From: DASQFQ01 sp963722815
GTDB lineage: Bacteria; Actinomycetota; Thermoleophilia; Solirubrobacterales; Solirubrobacteraceae
DNA: 64,000 bases
NCBI GenBank assembly: GCA_963722815.1
Contig: CAVROM010000009.1
Span: 248,001 to 312,000, forward strand
Direction: 5' to 3'
The notes beneath the pieces were generated by a model. That model saw nothing but the letters and a program-made list of their open reading frames with translations. It was not told the origin of the DNA and searched no databases. The position numbers and the translations under genes were made by a program. This document shows positions 7,454-15,792 of the stretch, one piece after another (positions within the stretch are counted from its first letter, which is position 1; each line of letters opens with the position of its first letter).

Positions 7454-8431
7454 CTAGGCAGAGCGGAACCGCACGGTGCCACTCGGCCCGTCCTCCTCGA
7501 CCACGCTTCCCTCATCGAGCAGCAGATCCACGTGGCCGAGCACCTCGCACAGCGTCAGGTAGGCCTGGGTGACCGCGACGTTGCCCCACAGCGACTGCGC
7601 GATCTCATAGGCCGAGCGCGGCCGCTCCTCGATCAGCCCGCCGATCTTGCGTGCGCGCCGCTCGTGCAACGCGAACCGTTCGTCGATCAGCTTCACGTGG
7701 TCGGTGACCGGGTCGCCGTGGCCGGGGAGGATCACGTTCACGCCGTCCATCTCGCGTGTCTCCCGCATCGAGCGCATGTACGTGATCAGCGCGCGCGGGC
7801 GGCCGCCGCCGGGCTCGCCGGACTTGCCGCCCAGCGGCCTCGAGATCAGCGGGTTGGAGGAGATGTGGGCGATCAGGTGGTCGCCGCCGATCACCTCTCC
7901 TGACTCGCGGTCGTGGAAGAGCGTGTCGCTGGGCGAGTGGCCCGGGCGGTGGAGCACCTGCATCGTGCGGCCGGCGAACGCCAGCTCGCCGCCGTCCTTC
8001 AGCCGGGTCGTGACCTTGGTCGAGCCGCCCCAGGCGCGGAACGAGCGCGACACCGAGCGCAGCGCCGTGACCACGTCGCGCGGGATCCCGTGGCGCAGCA
8101 TCAGCGCCTCCGCGAGCTCGTCGTTGCGCTCGGCGTCCGACGCGAAGTCCTCGATCACGGGGGCGAGCAGGTCGAGCGCGCAGACCTCCGCCTCCGAGCG
8201 GCGGGCGAGGATGCCGACCAGCCCGAGGTGGTCGATGTGCTGGTGGGTGATGACGATCCGCTGCAGGTCCTCGATCCGGTGCCCGAGGTCGGCCAGCGCC
8301 CGCTCGAGCTCGTCGAGCGCCTTGCCCGAGTTCGGGCCGACGTCGACCAGCGTCAGCGGGTCGTCCTCGATCAGGTAGCAGTTGACCCGGCCGACCATGA
8401 ACGGCGTCGGGATCGAGAGCGTGCGGATCAC
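7454..8431 (-). CDS. MBL-fold metallo-hydrolase (LACTB2/glyoxalase II-like)
   Basis: 325 aa. Metallo-beta-lactamase fold with the THQHIDHLG zinc motif at ~residue 62, later zinc ligands in HRPGHSPSD, GGDHLI and LPGHGDPV. A C-terminal helical part (HERRARKIGGLIEERPRSAYEIAQSLWG onward) resembles the winged-helix tail of LACTB2-like hydrolases. Substrate unknown; candidates are thioesters or nucleic acids. GTG start overlaps the stop of the phosphohexomutase gene as GTGA, so it is coupled to it, although no metabolic link is obvious. Confidence 0.85.
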   Translation of the reverse strand: MIRTLSIPTPFMVGRVNCYLIEDDPLTLVDVGPNSGKALDELERALADLGHRIEDLQRIVITHQHIDHLGLVGILARRSEAEVCALDLLAPVIEDFASDAERNDELAEALMLRHGIPRDVVTALRSVSRSFRAWGGSTKVTTRLKDGGELAFAGRTMQVLHRPGHSPSDTLFHDRESGEVIGGDHLIAHISSNPLISRPLGGKSGEPGGGRPRALITYMRSMRETREMDGVNVILPGHGDPVTDHVKLIDERFALHERRARKIGGLIEERPRSAYEIAQSLWGNVAVTQAYLTLCEVLGHVDLLLDEGSVVEEDGPSGTVRFRSA

Positions 8432-9816
8432 GAGCGGATGAGGCGCAGGACCTCGTCTCGCTTCGCCTCCATGTCCTCCTGGGAGACGAGCGACTCGAGC
8501 GTGAGGCGCAGCAGCGGCTCGGTGTTCGACGGCCGCACGTTGAAGTGCCAGTCGTCGTAGTCGACCGAGATGCCGTCGAGCTCGCGCTGGTCGGCGTCGG
8601 CGTAGCGCTCCTTGATCGCGGCCATCTTCCCAGCCTGGTCGTCGACCTCGGAGTTGATCTCGCCGGAGATGAAGTACTTCTCGCGGTAGGGCGCGAGCAG
8701 CTCTGACATCGTCGCGCCCTTCTGGCCCAGCAGCTCGAGGATCAGCAGCGCCGGGATCGTGCCGGAGTCGGCGTTGTAGAAGTCGGCGAAGTAGTAGTGG
8801 CCGGAGACCTCGCCGCCGAACGCGCCGCCCTCGTCGCGCATGCGGGTCTTGAAGAAGGCGTGGCCGACGCGGTTCACCAGGGCGCGCCCGCCGGCCGCCT
8901 CGACGGTGTCGGCGACCGCCCGCGAGGCCCGGATGTCGTAAAGGATCTCCGCGCCCGGGCGCTTCTGCAGGACCGAGTCGGCCAGCAGCGCGGTGAGAAA
9001 ATCACCGGGCACGAACTCGCCGGTCTCGTCGATGAAGAAGCAGCGGTCGGCGTCGCCGTCCCAGGCGATGCCGAGGTCGGCGCCCTCGTCGCGGACCTTG
9101 CGGATCACGAACGCGCGGTTCTCGGGCAGCAGCGGGTTGGGCTCGTGGTCGGGGAACTCGCCGTCGGGCTCCCAGTGGGTGGGGACGAGCTCGAGGCCGT
9201 CGATCCGCTCGAGGATCGGGCCGACCATCGGGCCGGCCATGCCGTTGCCGCCGTCGAGCACGACCTTGGCCGGCCGCACCGCGCCCGGGTCGATGAACTT
9301 CAGCGCGGCGTCCTGGAACTCGGTGTAGACGTCGACGTCCTCGGCGCTGCCGGATTGGACCCCGCCCACCCGAGCCTCCGGCAGACCGTCCGCGAGCAGC
9401 GCCGCGATCTCGCCGATCCCGCTGTCGCCGCTCAGCGCCACCGCCCCGCGCTCCACCAGCTTCGCGCCCGTGTAGGCCTTCGGGTTGTGCGAGGCGGTGC
9501 ACATCAGCCCGCCGTCGAGGGCGCGCGATCCGACGAGGTAATAGAGCATCTCGGTGCCCACCATCCCGGCGTCGAGCACGTGCGCGCCCTCGGCCACCAT
9601 TCCCGCCCGGTAGCGCGCCGCGAGCTCCGGCGCGGTCAGCCGCATGTCGCGCCCGAGGCCCACCCGCAGCTCGCCGGTGGGCTTGCCGGCGAGGCCGGCG
9701 AGCACGCGCGCGAACGCCCGCCCGACGCCCTCGGCGACGTCCCCGTCGATCTGTTCGCCGTACAGCCCGCGGATGTCGTAGGCCTTGAAGATCTCGGGAG
9801 GCGGGTAAGTGGGCAA
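8428..9816 (-). CDS. manB: Phosphomannomutase/phosphoglucomutase
   Basis: 462 aa alpha-D-phosphohexomutase interconverting hexose 6- and 1-phosphates for sugar-nucleotide supply. Four domains visible: FKAYDIRGLYGEQID at the N terminus, the active-site loop CTASHNPKAYTGAKLV (phosphoserine), the metal loop AWDGDADRCFFID, the sugar-binding loop GGEVSGHYYF and the phosphate-binding RPSNTEPLLRLTLES. GGEVSGH with RPSNTEP is typical of dual-specificity PMM/PGM. Start TTG 9816 gives the canonical N terminus; TATCCT lies 8 nt upstream, so a leaderless TTG message is plausible. Divergent from a glycosyltransferase, which fits cell-envelope glycan synthesis. Confidence 0.9.
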   Translation of the reverse strand: MPTYPPPEIFKAYDIRGLYGEQIDGDVAEGVGRAFARVLAGLAGKPTGELRVGLGRDMRLTAPELAARYRAGMVAEGAHVLDAGMVGTEMLYYLVGSRALDGGLMCTASHNPKAYTGAKLVERGAVALSGDSGIGEIAALLADGLPEARVGGVQSGSAEDVDVYTEFQDAALKFIDPGAVRPAKVVLDGGNGMAGPMVGPILERIDGLELVPTHWEPDGEFPDHEPNPLLPENRAFVIRKVRDEGADLGIAWDGDADRCFFIDETGEFVPGDFLTALLADSVLQKRPGAEILYDIRASRAVADTVEAAGGRALVNRVGHAFFKTRMRDEGGAFGGEVSGHYYFADFYNADSGTIPALLILELLGQKGATMSELLAPYREKYFISGEINSEVDDQAGKMAAIKERYADADQRELDGISVDYDDWHFNVRPSNTEPLLRLTLESLVSQEDMEAKRDEVLRLIRS

Positions 9817-9824
9817 GGCGGCGC

Positions 9825-9834
9825 AGGATACGCT
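9825..9834. promoter_or_regulatory. Shared symmetric -10 element between phosphohexomutase and GT2 genes
   Basis: AGGATACGCT reads as TATCCT on minus (9830-9825) and TACGCT on plus (9829-9834), sharing the central TA. The start codons lie 8 nt (TTG 9816) and 12 nt (ATG 9847) away. Same architecture as at 6820-6829. Confidence 0.5.
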
Positions 9835-9846
9835 CCGCCGTTCCGC

Positions 9847-10632
9847 ATGCTCGAGACACACGAGACCACACTCCCGGCCACCCCGGCCGGCAAGGGCGAC
9901 GCCAAGGTGATCGTCGTCATGCCCGCGCGCAACGCCGCCAAGACGCTCGAGGCGACCTTCGACGGCATCCCCAAGGCGTGGGTCGACGAGATCATCCTCG
10001 TCGACGACTCCTCGACCGACGACACCGTCGAGCTCGCGCGCAAGCTACCGCTGCACGTCGTCTGGCACCCGCACAACGTCGGCTACGGCGGCAACCAGAA
10101 GACGTGCTACCTCGAGGCGCTGCAGCGCGACGCCGACGTGGTCGTGATGCTGCACCCCGACGGCCAGTACGAGCCGGGGATCATCCCCAAGCTCGTCGAG
10201 CCGATCGTGGCCGGGCAGGCCGACATCGTGCTCGGCTCGCGCTTCCTCGACCCCGACGGCGCGCGCAAGGGCGGCATGCCGTGGTGGAAGCGCGCGGCCA
10301 ACCGCTTCCTCACCGAGTCCGAGAACCGGTTGATGGGGACCGAGCTGTCGGAGCTCCATACCGGCTACCGCGCGTTCTCGCGCAAGCTGCTGCTCGAGGT
10401 GCCGTTCCTGCGCAACTCGCTTGACTTCGCGTTCGACACCGAGCTGCTGATGCAGGCCGCGCATTTCGGCTTCCGCTTCCACGAGGTGCCGTGCGCGACG
10501 ATCTACAACAACGAGGCGTCGTCGGTGTCGTTCCGGCAGGGCGTCGTCTACGGAGTGAAGTCGCTCGGGGCCGGCGCGCGCCTGGTCCTGCACCGCCGGG
10601 GCATCTGGCGGTCCAAGAAGTTCCAGGCGTGA
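9847..10632 (+). CDS. Glycosyltransferase family 2 (DPM1/polyprenyl-phosphate type)
   Basis: 261 aa GT-A fold enzyme. Seen: KVIVVMPARNAAKTLE, the nucleotide-binding DEIILVDDSSTDDTVE, NVGYGGNQKTCYLEAL, the DxD-like metal site in VVMLHPDGQYEPG, GSRFLDP and ELHTGYRAFSRKLL. This pattern is that of family 2 enzymes using NDP-sugars, similar to dolichol/polyprenyl-phosphate mannosyl transferases but without C-terminal membrane helices. Acceptor unknown. Divergently paired with the phosphohexomutase that could provide the sugar-1-phosphate. Its stop overlaps the next gene (GTGA). Confidence 0.88.
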   Translation: MLETHETTLPATPAGKGDAKVIVVMPARNAAKTLEATFDGIPKAWVDEIILVDDSSTDDTVELARKLPLHVVWHPHNVGYGGNQKTCYLEALQRDADVVVMLHPDGQYEPGIIPKLVEPIVAGQADIVLGSRFLDPDGARKGGMPWWKRAANRFLTESENRLMGTELSELHTGYRAFSRKLLLEVPFLRNSLDFAFDTELLMQAAHFGFRFHEVPCATIYNNEASSVSFRQGVVYGVKSLGAGARLVLHRRGIWRSKKFQA

Positions 10633-11210
10633 AGCGCGTCTGCGTCTTCTCGGGCTCGAGCCCGGGCGGCGACCTCGCCTACCGCGCCGCCGCCACCGAC
10701 CTCGGCCACCGGCTCGCCGAGCGCGGCATCGAGCTCGTCTACGGCGGCGCCAGCGTCGGGCTGATGGGCGCGGTCGCCGACGCCGCGATCGAGGGCGGCG
10801 GGCACGTCATCGGCGTGATCCCGCAGTCGCTCGTCGACCGCGAGATCGCCCACCCCGCGATCGCCGACCTGCGGGTGGTCGAGTCGATGCACGAGCGCAA
10901 GGCGCGGATGGCGGACCTCGCCGACGCGTTCGTGGCCCTGCCCGGCGGCGTCGGGACGCTCGAGGAGTTGTTCGAGGTCTACACCTGGAACCAGCTCGGC
11001 CTGCACGCCAAGCCGCTCGGGCTGTTCAACGTGCGCGGCTACTACGACGGGCTCGCGCGCTTCCTCGACCACGCGGTCGAGGAGCGCTTCGTCACCCCGC
11101 ACCACCGCGCGATGCTGCTGGTCAGCGAGCACCTCGACGAGCTGATCGACGGGCTCGACGGCTGGCAGGCGCCACGCCAGCCGAAGTGGATCGATCGCGC
11201 GCAGAGCTAA
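10629..11210 (+). CDS. LOG family (TIGR00730) Rossmann-fold nucleotide hydrolase
   Basis: 193 aa. Seen: VCVFSGSSPGGD, ELVYGGASVGLMGAVADAAIEGGGHVIGVIP, the catalytic/binding signature ERKARMADLADAFVALPGGVGTLEELFEVYTW. The PGGxGTxxE motif defines the LONELY GUY family, which releases cytokinin-type bases or AMP ribose-5-phosphate. In non-plant-associated bacteria the physiological substrate is usually unknown. GTG start inside GTGA overlap with the glycosyltransferase gene shows coupling. Confidence 0.9.
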   Translation: MKRVCVFSGSSPGGDLAYRAAATDLGHRLAERGIELVYGGASVGLMGAVADAAIEGGGHVIGVIPQSLVDREIAHPAIADLRVVESMHERKARMADLADAFVALPGGVGTLEELFEVYTWNQLGLHAKPLGLFNVRGYYDGLARFLDHAVEERFVTPHHRAMLLVSEHLDELIDGLDGWQAPRQPKWIDRAQS

Positions 11211-11221
11211 CCTCTGGGGCC

Positions 11222-11971
11222 ATGGCCGGTCACTCCAAATGGGCGGGGATCAAGCACAAGAAGGCGATCGTCGACTCGCGCCGCGGCAAGCTGTTCACCA
11301 AGCTCGCGCGCGCGATCACGGTGGCGGCGAAGGAGGGCGGGGGAGACGTCGAGGGCAACCCGCGGCTCGCGCTCGCCGTCCAGAAGGCCCGCGACGCCTC
11401 GATGCCCAAGGACAACATCGAGCGCGCGATCGCCAAGGGCACCGGCGAGGGCGCCGACGTCGACGCGCTCGAGGACGTCGTCTACGAGGGCTACGGGCCG
11501 GGCGGCGTCGCGCTGCTGGTCGAGGCGGTCACCGACAACCGCAACCGCACGGGCTCCGAGGTCCGCCACATCTTCGCCAAGGGCGGCGGCAACCTCGGCG
11601 AGCCGGGCTCGGTCGCCTACCTGTTCGACAAGAAGGGCATCGTCGTGGTCGACGCCACGCGCTACTCCGAGGACGACCTGATGGTCGCGATCGACGCGGG
11701 GGCGGAGGACATCGCGCTCGACGACGACGTGTACGAGATCGTCTGCGAGCCGGCCGACCTGACCGCCGTGCGCGAGTCGCTCGAGGCCGCCGGCATCGAG
11801 CTCGAGACGGCCGAGATCGCCCAGCAGCCGAAGACCCGCGTCCCGCTCGACGAGGACGGCGCCGGCAAGCTCCTGCGCCTGATCGAGGCGCTCGAGGATC
11901 AGGACGACGTCGACACCGTGCACGCGAACTTCGACGTCGACGCCGAGATTCTGGAGCGCGTCGCGGGGTAA
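11222..11971 (+). CDS. yebC: YebC/PmpR family transcriptional/translation factor
   Basis: 249 aa, usual length. N-terminal MAGHSKWAGIKHKKAIVDSR, then LFTKLARAITVAAKEGGGD, ARDASMPKDNIERAIAKG, YEGYGPGGVALLVEAVTDNRNRT and GNLGEPGSVAYLFDKKG are the family signatures. Members were described as DNA-binding regulators and more recently linked to ribosomes stalled at proline stretches. Commonly placed just before ruvCAB, as here (four genes between). TAACCT upstream of the ATG is a possible -10. Confidence 0.95.
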   Translation: MAGHSKWAGIKHKKAIVDSRRGKLFTKLARAITVAAKEGGGDVEGNPRLALAVQKARDASMPKDNIERAIAKGTGEGADVDALEDVVYEGYGPGGVALLVEAVTDNRNRTGSEVRHIFAKGGGNLGEPGSVAYLFDKKGIVVVDATRYSEDDLMVAIDAGAEDIALDDDVYEIVCEPADLTAVRESLEAAGIELETAEIAQQPKTRVPLDEDGAGKLLRLIEALEDQDDVDTVHANFDVDAEILERVAG

Positions 11972-11983
11972 TAGCGGCTTCCG

Positions 11984-12421
11984 GTGGAAGCCTCCGCAGA
12001 CCCCCGCACGCACTCGAGCTGGTCGCCGCTCTCGCTGTTCCTGATCGCCCTGATGGCGATCGGCAGCGTGGTGATGTGGATCGGCGTGCCGGTCGCTCTG
12101 ATCTACGCGGCATCGCGGCTGGCTGACTCGCCCAAGCCCAGCATGGGCCCGTACGTGCTGATCCTCGTCGGCCTCCCGCTCGGGATGATGGCCGTCGGGA
12201 AGCTGCTCGGCGCGCTCGACCGCTACCACGGCCGGGTCACCGGCCTCGACGACGGCAAGCCGCAGCAGGCGGCGTGGATGAAGTCGATGCGCGGCGACCG
12301 CGAGCGCGAGCGCCGTCGCTCGGTGCTCGACAGCGTGATGATCATCTCGGTCGGGGTCGCGCTGCTGCTGTTCGGTGTCTGGTTCGTCGCGTTCGCCGGA
12401 TCCTCGCTGCCGGGGGCATGA
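11984..12421 (+). CDS. Hypothetical membrane protein
   Basis: 145 aa with three hydrophobic segments: FLIALMAIGSVVMWIGVPVALIYA, YVLILVGLPLGMMAVGKLL and a C-terminal one around SVMIISVGVALLLFGVWFVAF. A basic cytoplasmic-looking loop (RGDRERERRR) lies before the last helix. GTG start 12 nt after yebC; stop overlaps the RidA-like gene by ATGA. No named family recognised. Confidence 0.75.
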   Translation: MEASADPRTHSSWSPLSLFLIALMAIGSVVMWIGVPVALIYAASRLADSPKPSMGPYVLILVGLPLGMMAVGKLLGALDRYHGRVTGLDDGKPQQAAWMKSMRGDRERERRRSVLDSVMIISVGVALLLFGVWFVAFAGSSLPGA

Positions 12422-12720
12422 CGATCGAGTTCACCGACCCGGAGGGCGTCCACCCGCCCCTTGGCCGATACAGCCACACGGCGACGGTCCCGGAGGGCGC
12501 CGAGCTCGTCTTCATCTCCGGCCAGGTCGGCGTGACCCCCGACGGGACGACGCTCGCGACGATCGCCGAGCAGGCCGACCAGGCCTTCGCGAACCTCGTC
12601 GCGCTCCTGGAAGCGCACGGCCTGGGCCCGGCGAGCATCGTCAAGCTCGACACGTTCGTCGTCGCCGGCGAGGACGGCCAGGCGGAGGTCGAGGCGGTCG
12701 CCCCCAAGCCGAGTGCCTGA
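12418..12720 (+). CDS. RidA (YjgF/UK114) family protein with internal deletion
   Basis: 100 aa against ~125-130 usual. N-terminal two thirds fit RidA, the enamine/imine deaminase: YSHTATVPEGAELVFISGQVGVTPDG, ADQAFANLVALLEAHGLGPASIVKLDTFVV. After VAGEDGQ it jumps directly to the family's final strand (AEVEAVA), so ~30 residues are missing. The missing block normally holds the catalytic Arg and the P-A-R/S-T strand. The join is in frame. Either a collapsed assembly or a genuinely inactive protein. ATGA overlap with the upstream gene; its 3' end overlaps the next gene start by 8 nt. Confidence 0.75.
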   Translation: MTIEFTDPEGVHPPLGRYSHTATVPEGAELVFISGQVGVTPDGTTLATIAEQADQAFANLVALLEAHGLGPASIVKLDTFVVAGEDGQAEVEAVAPKPSA

Positions 12721-13567
12721 GCGCAACCTGCAGATGGCCGCGCGGATCGAGGCCGCGCCGGTCCGCTACCCGTTCTCGTTCGTGGTCGCCGGCGACAGCG
12801 GCGCCTGGCCCGACCCGACCGCCGAGGCGGTCTACGCCCAGCTGCTGCGCCAGACCGCCGAGCTCGAGCCGGTCTTCTTCGCCAACCTCGGCGACTTCGC
12901 CGGCCCTGGCACACGCGAGCGCCACGAGGAGTACCTGCGCCGGGTCGAAGGTCTGCCGGTGCCGGACCTGTGCGTGATCGGCAACCACGACCTCGACGAC
13001 CCGAGCGGCCCGGACGCATGGGCGGAGATCCACGGCCCGCGCAACTTCGACCTCGCCTACGGGCACACGCGCTTCGTCGTGCTCGACGCCGCGCCGGGGC
13101 GGGTGGGGGAGCTCGCCGTCGAGGAGCCCGGCGGGGTCGCCGGGCCGCGCGAAGAGGCGCTGGCCTTTCTCGCCGAGCGGCTGGAGGCGGCCGAGGAGCC
13201 GCACAAGGTCGTGCTCATGCACTGCCCGCCGGCCTTCGACGGGCACTTCGAGCCGCACCCCGAGTGGGGCTTCAACCTCGGGGAGCGCGAGTTCCTCGCG
13301 CTCGTACGCGAGCACGAGGTGGCGCTTGTCTGCTGCGCGCACGCGCTCCTGTTCGACCACCACGTCCACGACGGGACGCACTTCGTGACCTCGGGCGGCG
13401 GCGGGAGCGGGCTGTGCTCGCACTTCCGCGGCGTCTGCGCGGCGGGCGAAGGGCGGCCCGAGGATCGCGGCCAGCTCTACCACGCGGTCGAGATCACGGT
13501 GGGCGAGGCGGGGGAGATCTCCGGCCGCGTGCACCAGGCGTTCGGCGGGCCCCGCATCACGTTCTGA
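12713..13567 (+). CDS. Metallophosphoesterase
   Basis: 284 aa calcineurin-like phosphoesterase. Motifs in order: FVVAGDSGAW (D-x-G in place of D-x-H), FFANLGDFAGPG (GD), CVIGNHDLDDP (GNHD), VVLMHCPP (H) and CCAHALLFDHHVHDG (GHxH counterpart degenerate). Such enzymes use two metals; substrate unknown. A Gly-rich turn (SGGGGSGLC) lies before a C-terminal beta segment. GTG start overlaps the RidA-like gene end. Lies immediately before ruvC with no evident functional link. Confidence 0.82.
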   Translation: MPERNLQMAARIEAAPVRYPFSFVVAGDSGAWPDPTAEAVYAQLLRQTAELEPVFFANLGDFAGPGTRERHEEYLRRVEGLPVPDLCVIGNHDLDDPSGPDAWAEIHGPRNFDLAYGHTRFVVLDAAPGRVGELAVEEPGGVAGPREEALAFLAERLEAAEEPHKVVLMHCPPAFDGHFEPHPEWGFNLGEREFLALVREHEVALVCCAHALLFDHHVHDGTHFVTSGGGGSGLCSHFRGVCAAGEGRPEDRGQLYHAVEITVGEAGEISGRVHQAFGGPRITF

Positions 13568-13601
13568 GGGAGGCGTCCGCCCCGCCGCACAGAATCCCGC
13601 C

Positions 13602-14123
13602 GTGAGGATGATCGTCGTCGGCATCGATCCGGGCACCGCCAACACCGGCTACGGCGTGGTCGCGCGCCAGGGCGGGCGGATGGTGGCGCTCGACGGCGGC
13701 GTCGTCCAGACCTCCCCGAGCTCCGACCCCGCGGCGCGGCTGGCCACGATCCACGCGCGCGTATCCGAACTGCTGGACGAGCACCAGCCCGAGGCGGTCG
13801 CGATCGAGGAGCTGTACTTCGGCGCCAACGTCCGCTCGGCACTCGCGGTCGGCCAGGCCCGCGGCGTGGTGCTGCTGGCGGCCGGCCAGCGCGGCATCCC
13901 GTGCTGGTCCTACACGCCGCAGCAGATCAAGGGCGCCGTCTGCGGCTCCGGCCGCGCCGCCAAGGACCAGGTGCAGCGGATGGTCCAGACCCTGCTCTCG
14001 CTCGAGGCGCTGCCGCGGTCCGACCACGCCGCCGACGCGCTCGCCGTCGCGATCTGCCATGCCAACTCCGCCCCGATGCGCCGCGCCCTGGCGCGCAGGG
14101 ACACGGTCGGAGGTCGTCGATGA
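13602..14123 (+). CDS. ruvC: RuvC, Holliday junction endodeoxyribonuclease
   Basis: 173 aa. RNase H-like resolvase that nicks Holliday junctions bound by RuvAB. Catalytic acids visible in VVGIDPGTANTGYG (Asp), AIEELYFGANVRSAL (Glu) and RSDHAADALAVAICH (two Asp). The DNA-contact QIKGAVCGSGRAAKDQVQ is also seen. GTG start; ACAGAAT lies 6-7 nt upstream. Overlaps ruvA by ATGA, first gene of ruvCAB. Confidence 0.97.
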   Translation: MRMIVVGIDPGTANTGYGVVARQGGRMVALDGGVVQTSPSSDPAARLATIHARVSELLDEHQPEAVAIEELYFGANVRSALAVGQARGVVLLAAGQRGIPCWSYTPQQIKGAVCGSGRAAKDQVQRMVQTLLSLEALPRSDHAADALAVAICHANSAPMRRALARRDTVGGRR

Positions 14124-14698
14124 TCGCGCTCCTGTCCGGTGAGGTCGCCGTGCGGCGGCCGGACCACGTCGTCCTCTCCTGCGGGGGCGTCGGCTACAAG
14201 CTCGCCGTCTCGGCGGAGACGCTCGGCAAGGTCCCCGCGGCGGGCAAGCCGGCCACGCTCCACACGCACCTGATCGTGCGTGACGACGCTCTGCTGCTCT
14301 ACGGCTTCGCCACCGAGGCGGAGCGCGACCTTTTCCTGCTCCTCATCGGGGTCCAGTCGGTCGGGCCGAAGGTCGCGCTCGCCGTGCTCTCCGGCGGCAC
14401 GCCGCGGGAGCTCCTCGCCGCCGTCGCGGCCGGGGACACCGCGCGCCTCCAGGCCGTGCAGGGCGTCGGCAAGCGCACCGCGGAGCGGATCGTGGTCGAG
14501 CTGCGCGAGAAGGTCGGCGCCGCGCCGGCCGACGATCCGATCGTGATCGCCCGCGGAGACGACCCGCGGATGCTCGCCCGCGACGGCCTGGTCGGCCTCG
14601 GCTTCTCGCCCCAGGAGGCCGACGAGCTGCTCGACGGCGCCGCCGGGGACACGACCGAGGCCCTGATCGCCCACGCGCTCAAGGAGTCGCGGCGATGA
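14120..14698 (+). CDS. ruvA: RuvA, Holliday junction branch migration DNA-binding subunit
   Basis: 192 aa. OB-fold domain I (MIALLSGEVAVRRPDHVVLSCGGVGYKLAVS), two helix-hairpin-helix repeats (LLIGVQSVGPKVALAVLSG and LQAVQGVGKRTAERIVVEL) and a C-terminal domain III (DGLVGLGFSPQEADELLDG) that contacts RuvB. Tetramer binds the four-way junction. Overlaps ruvC and ruvB by 4 nt on both sides. Confidence 0.97.
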   Translation: MIALLSGEVAVRRPDHVVLSCGGVGYKLAVSAETLGKVPAAGKPATLHTHLIVRDDALLLYGFATEAERDLFLLLIGVQSVGPKVALAVLSGGTPRELLAAVAAGDTARLQAVQGVGKRTAERIVVELREKVGAAPADDPIVIARGDDPRMLARDGLVGLGFSPQEADELLDGAAGDTTEALIAHALKESRR

Positions 14699-15747
14699 GC
14701 GAGCCGATCCGCACGCCCGGGGTCACCGCGATCGGCGGCGACCGCATCCAGACGCCCGTCACCCGCCCCGACGACGAGCTCGACGTCTCCCTCCGCCCGC
14801 GCCGGCTCGACGAGTTCGTGGGCCAGGAGGCGCTGAAGAGCCAGCTCGAGGTCGCCATCCGCGCCGCCGGGAACCGCGGCGACGCGCTCGACCACGTGCT
14901 GCTGGCCGGCCCGCCCGGCCTCGGCAAGACCTCGCTGGGCCAGATCGTGGCGGCCGAGCTCGAGGTCGACTTCGTCCAGACCGCCGGGCCGGCGCTCGAG
15001 CGCAAGGCCGACATCGCCGCGTTCCTGACCGCGCTCGAGCCGCGCAGCGTGTTCTTCGTCGACGAGATCCACCGGCTCCCGCGCGCGGTGGAGGAGACGT
15101 TCTATCCCGCGATGGAGGACCGGCAGCTCCCGATCACGGTCGGCGCCGGCGCCGGCGCGCGCGTGGTCACGCTCGAGCTCCCGCCCTTCACGCTGATCGG
15201 CGCCACCACCCGTGCCGGCCTGCTCACCACGCCGCTGAGGGACCGCTTCGGGCTCCAGCACCGGCTCGAGCACTACGGCCCCGGCGACCTCGCCCGCATC
15301 GTCGTCCGCTCCGCCCGCGTCCTGGGCATCGAGATCGAGTCGGCGGGCGCCCGCGCGATCGCCGAGCGCAGCCGCGGGACGCCGCGCGTCGCCAACCGGC
15401 TGCTCAAGCGCGTGCGCGACTTTGCCGAGGTCCATGGCAATGGGCACGTCGACGCCGACACCGCGAGCGCCGCACTCGACCTCCTCGAGGTCGACCACGA
15501 AGGCCTGGACCGCCTGGACCGAGAGATCCTCACGGCCATCTGCACGCACTTCGGCGGCGGTCCCGTCGGGCTCTCGACGCTCGCCATCGCCGTCGGCGAG
15601 GAGTCGGACACGATCGAGGACGTCTACGAGCCCTACCTGCTGCAGCGCGGCCTGCTCAAGCGGACGCCGCGCGGCCGGTGCGCCACCGAGCGCGCCTTCC
15701 ACCACCTCGGGCTCGAGCCGCCGGCCGAGGCCTCGAGCCTCTTTTAG
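14695..15747 (+). CDS. ruvB: RuvB, Holliday junction branch migration ATPase
   Basis: 350 aa AAA+ motor. Seen: LRPRRLDEFVGQEALKSQL, Walker A GPPGLGKTSLG, Walker B VFFVDEIHRL, sensor 1 GATTRAG, arginine finger region LRDRFGLQHRLE, sensor 2 GTPRVANRLLKRVRDFAEV, and a C-terminal winged helix ending in the RTPRGRCATERAFHHLGL block typical of RuvB. ATG in the ruvA ATGA overlap. Confidence 0.98.
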   Translation: MSEPIRTPGVTAIGGDRIQTPVTRPDDELDVSLRPRRLDEFVGQEALKSQLEVAIRAAGNRGDALDHVLLAGPPGLGKTSLGQIVAAELEVDFVQTAGPALERKADIAAFLTALEPRSVFFVDEIHRLPRAVEETFYPAMEDRQLPITVGAGAGARVVTLELPPFTLIGATTRAGLLTTPLRDRFGLQHRLEHYGPGDLARIVVRSARVLGIEIESAGARAIAERSRGTPRVANRLLKRVRDFAEVHGNGHVDADTASAALDLLEVDHEGLDRLDREILTAICTHFGGGPVGLSTLAIAVGEESDTIEDVYEPYLLQRGLLKRTPRGRCATERAFHHLGLEPPAEASSLF

Positions 15748-15792
15748 CTAAAGACGCCCGTTAACGTGGCCGTTCTACCCTTCCCCCCGGAA

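Noticed and set aside
8797..9846. Long plus-strand open frame antisense to the phosphohexomutase gene
   Set aside because: GC-rich third-position effect; the minus frame has all phosphohexomutase motifs, and only the part from ATG 9847 encodes a real protein.
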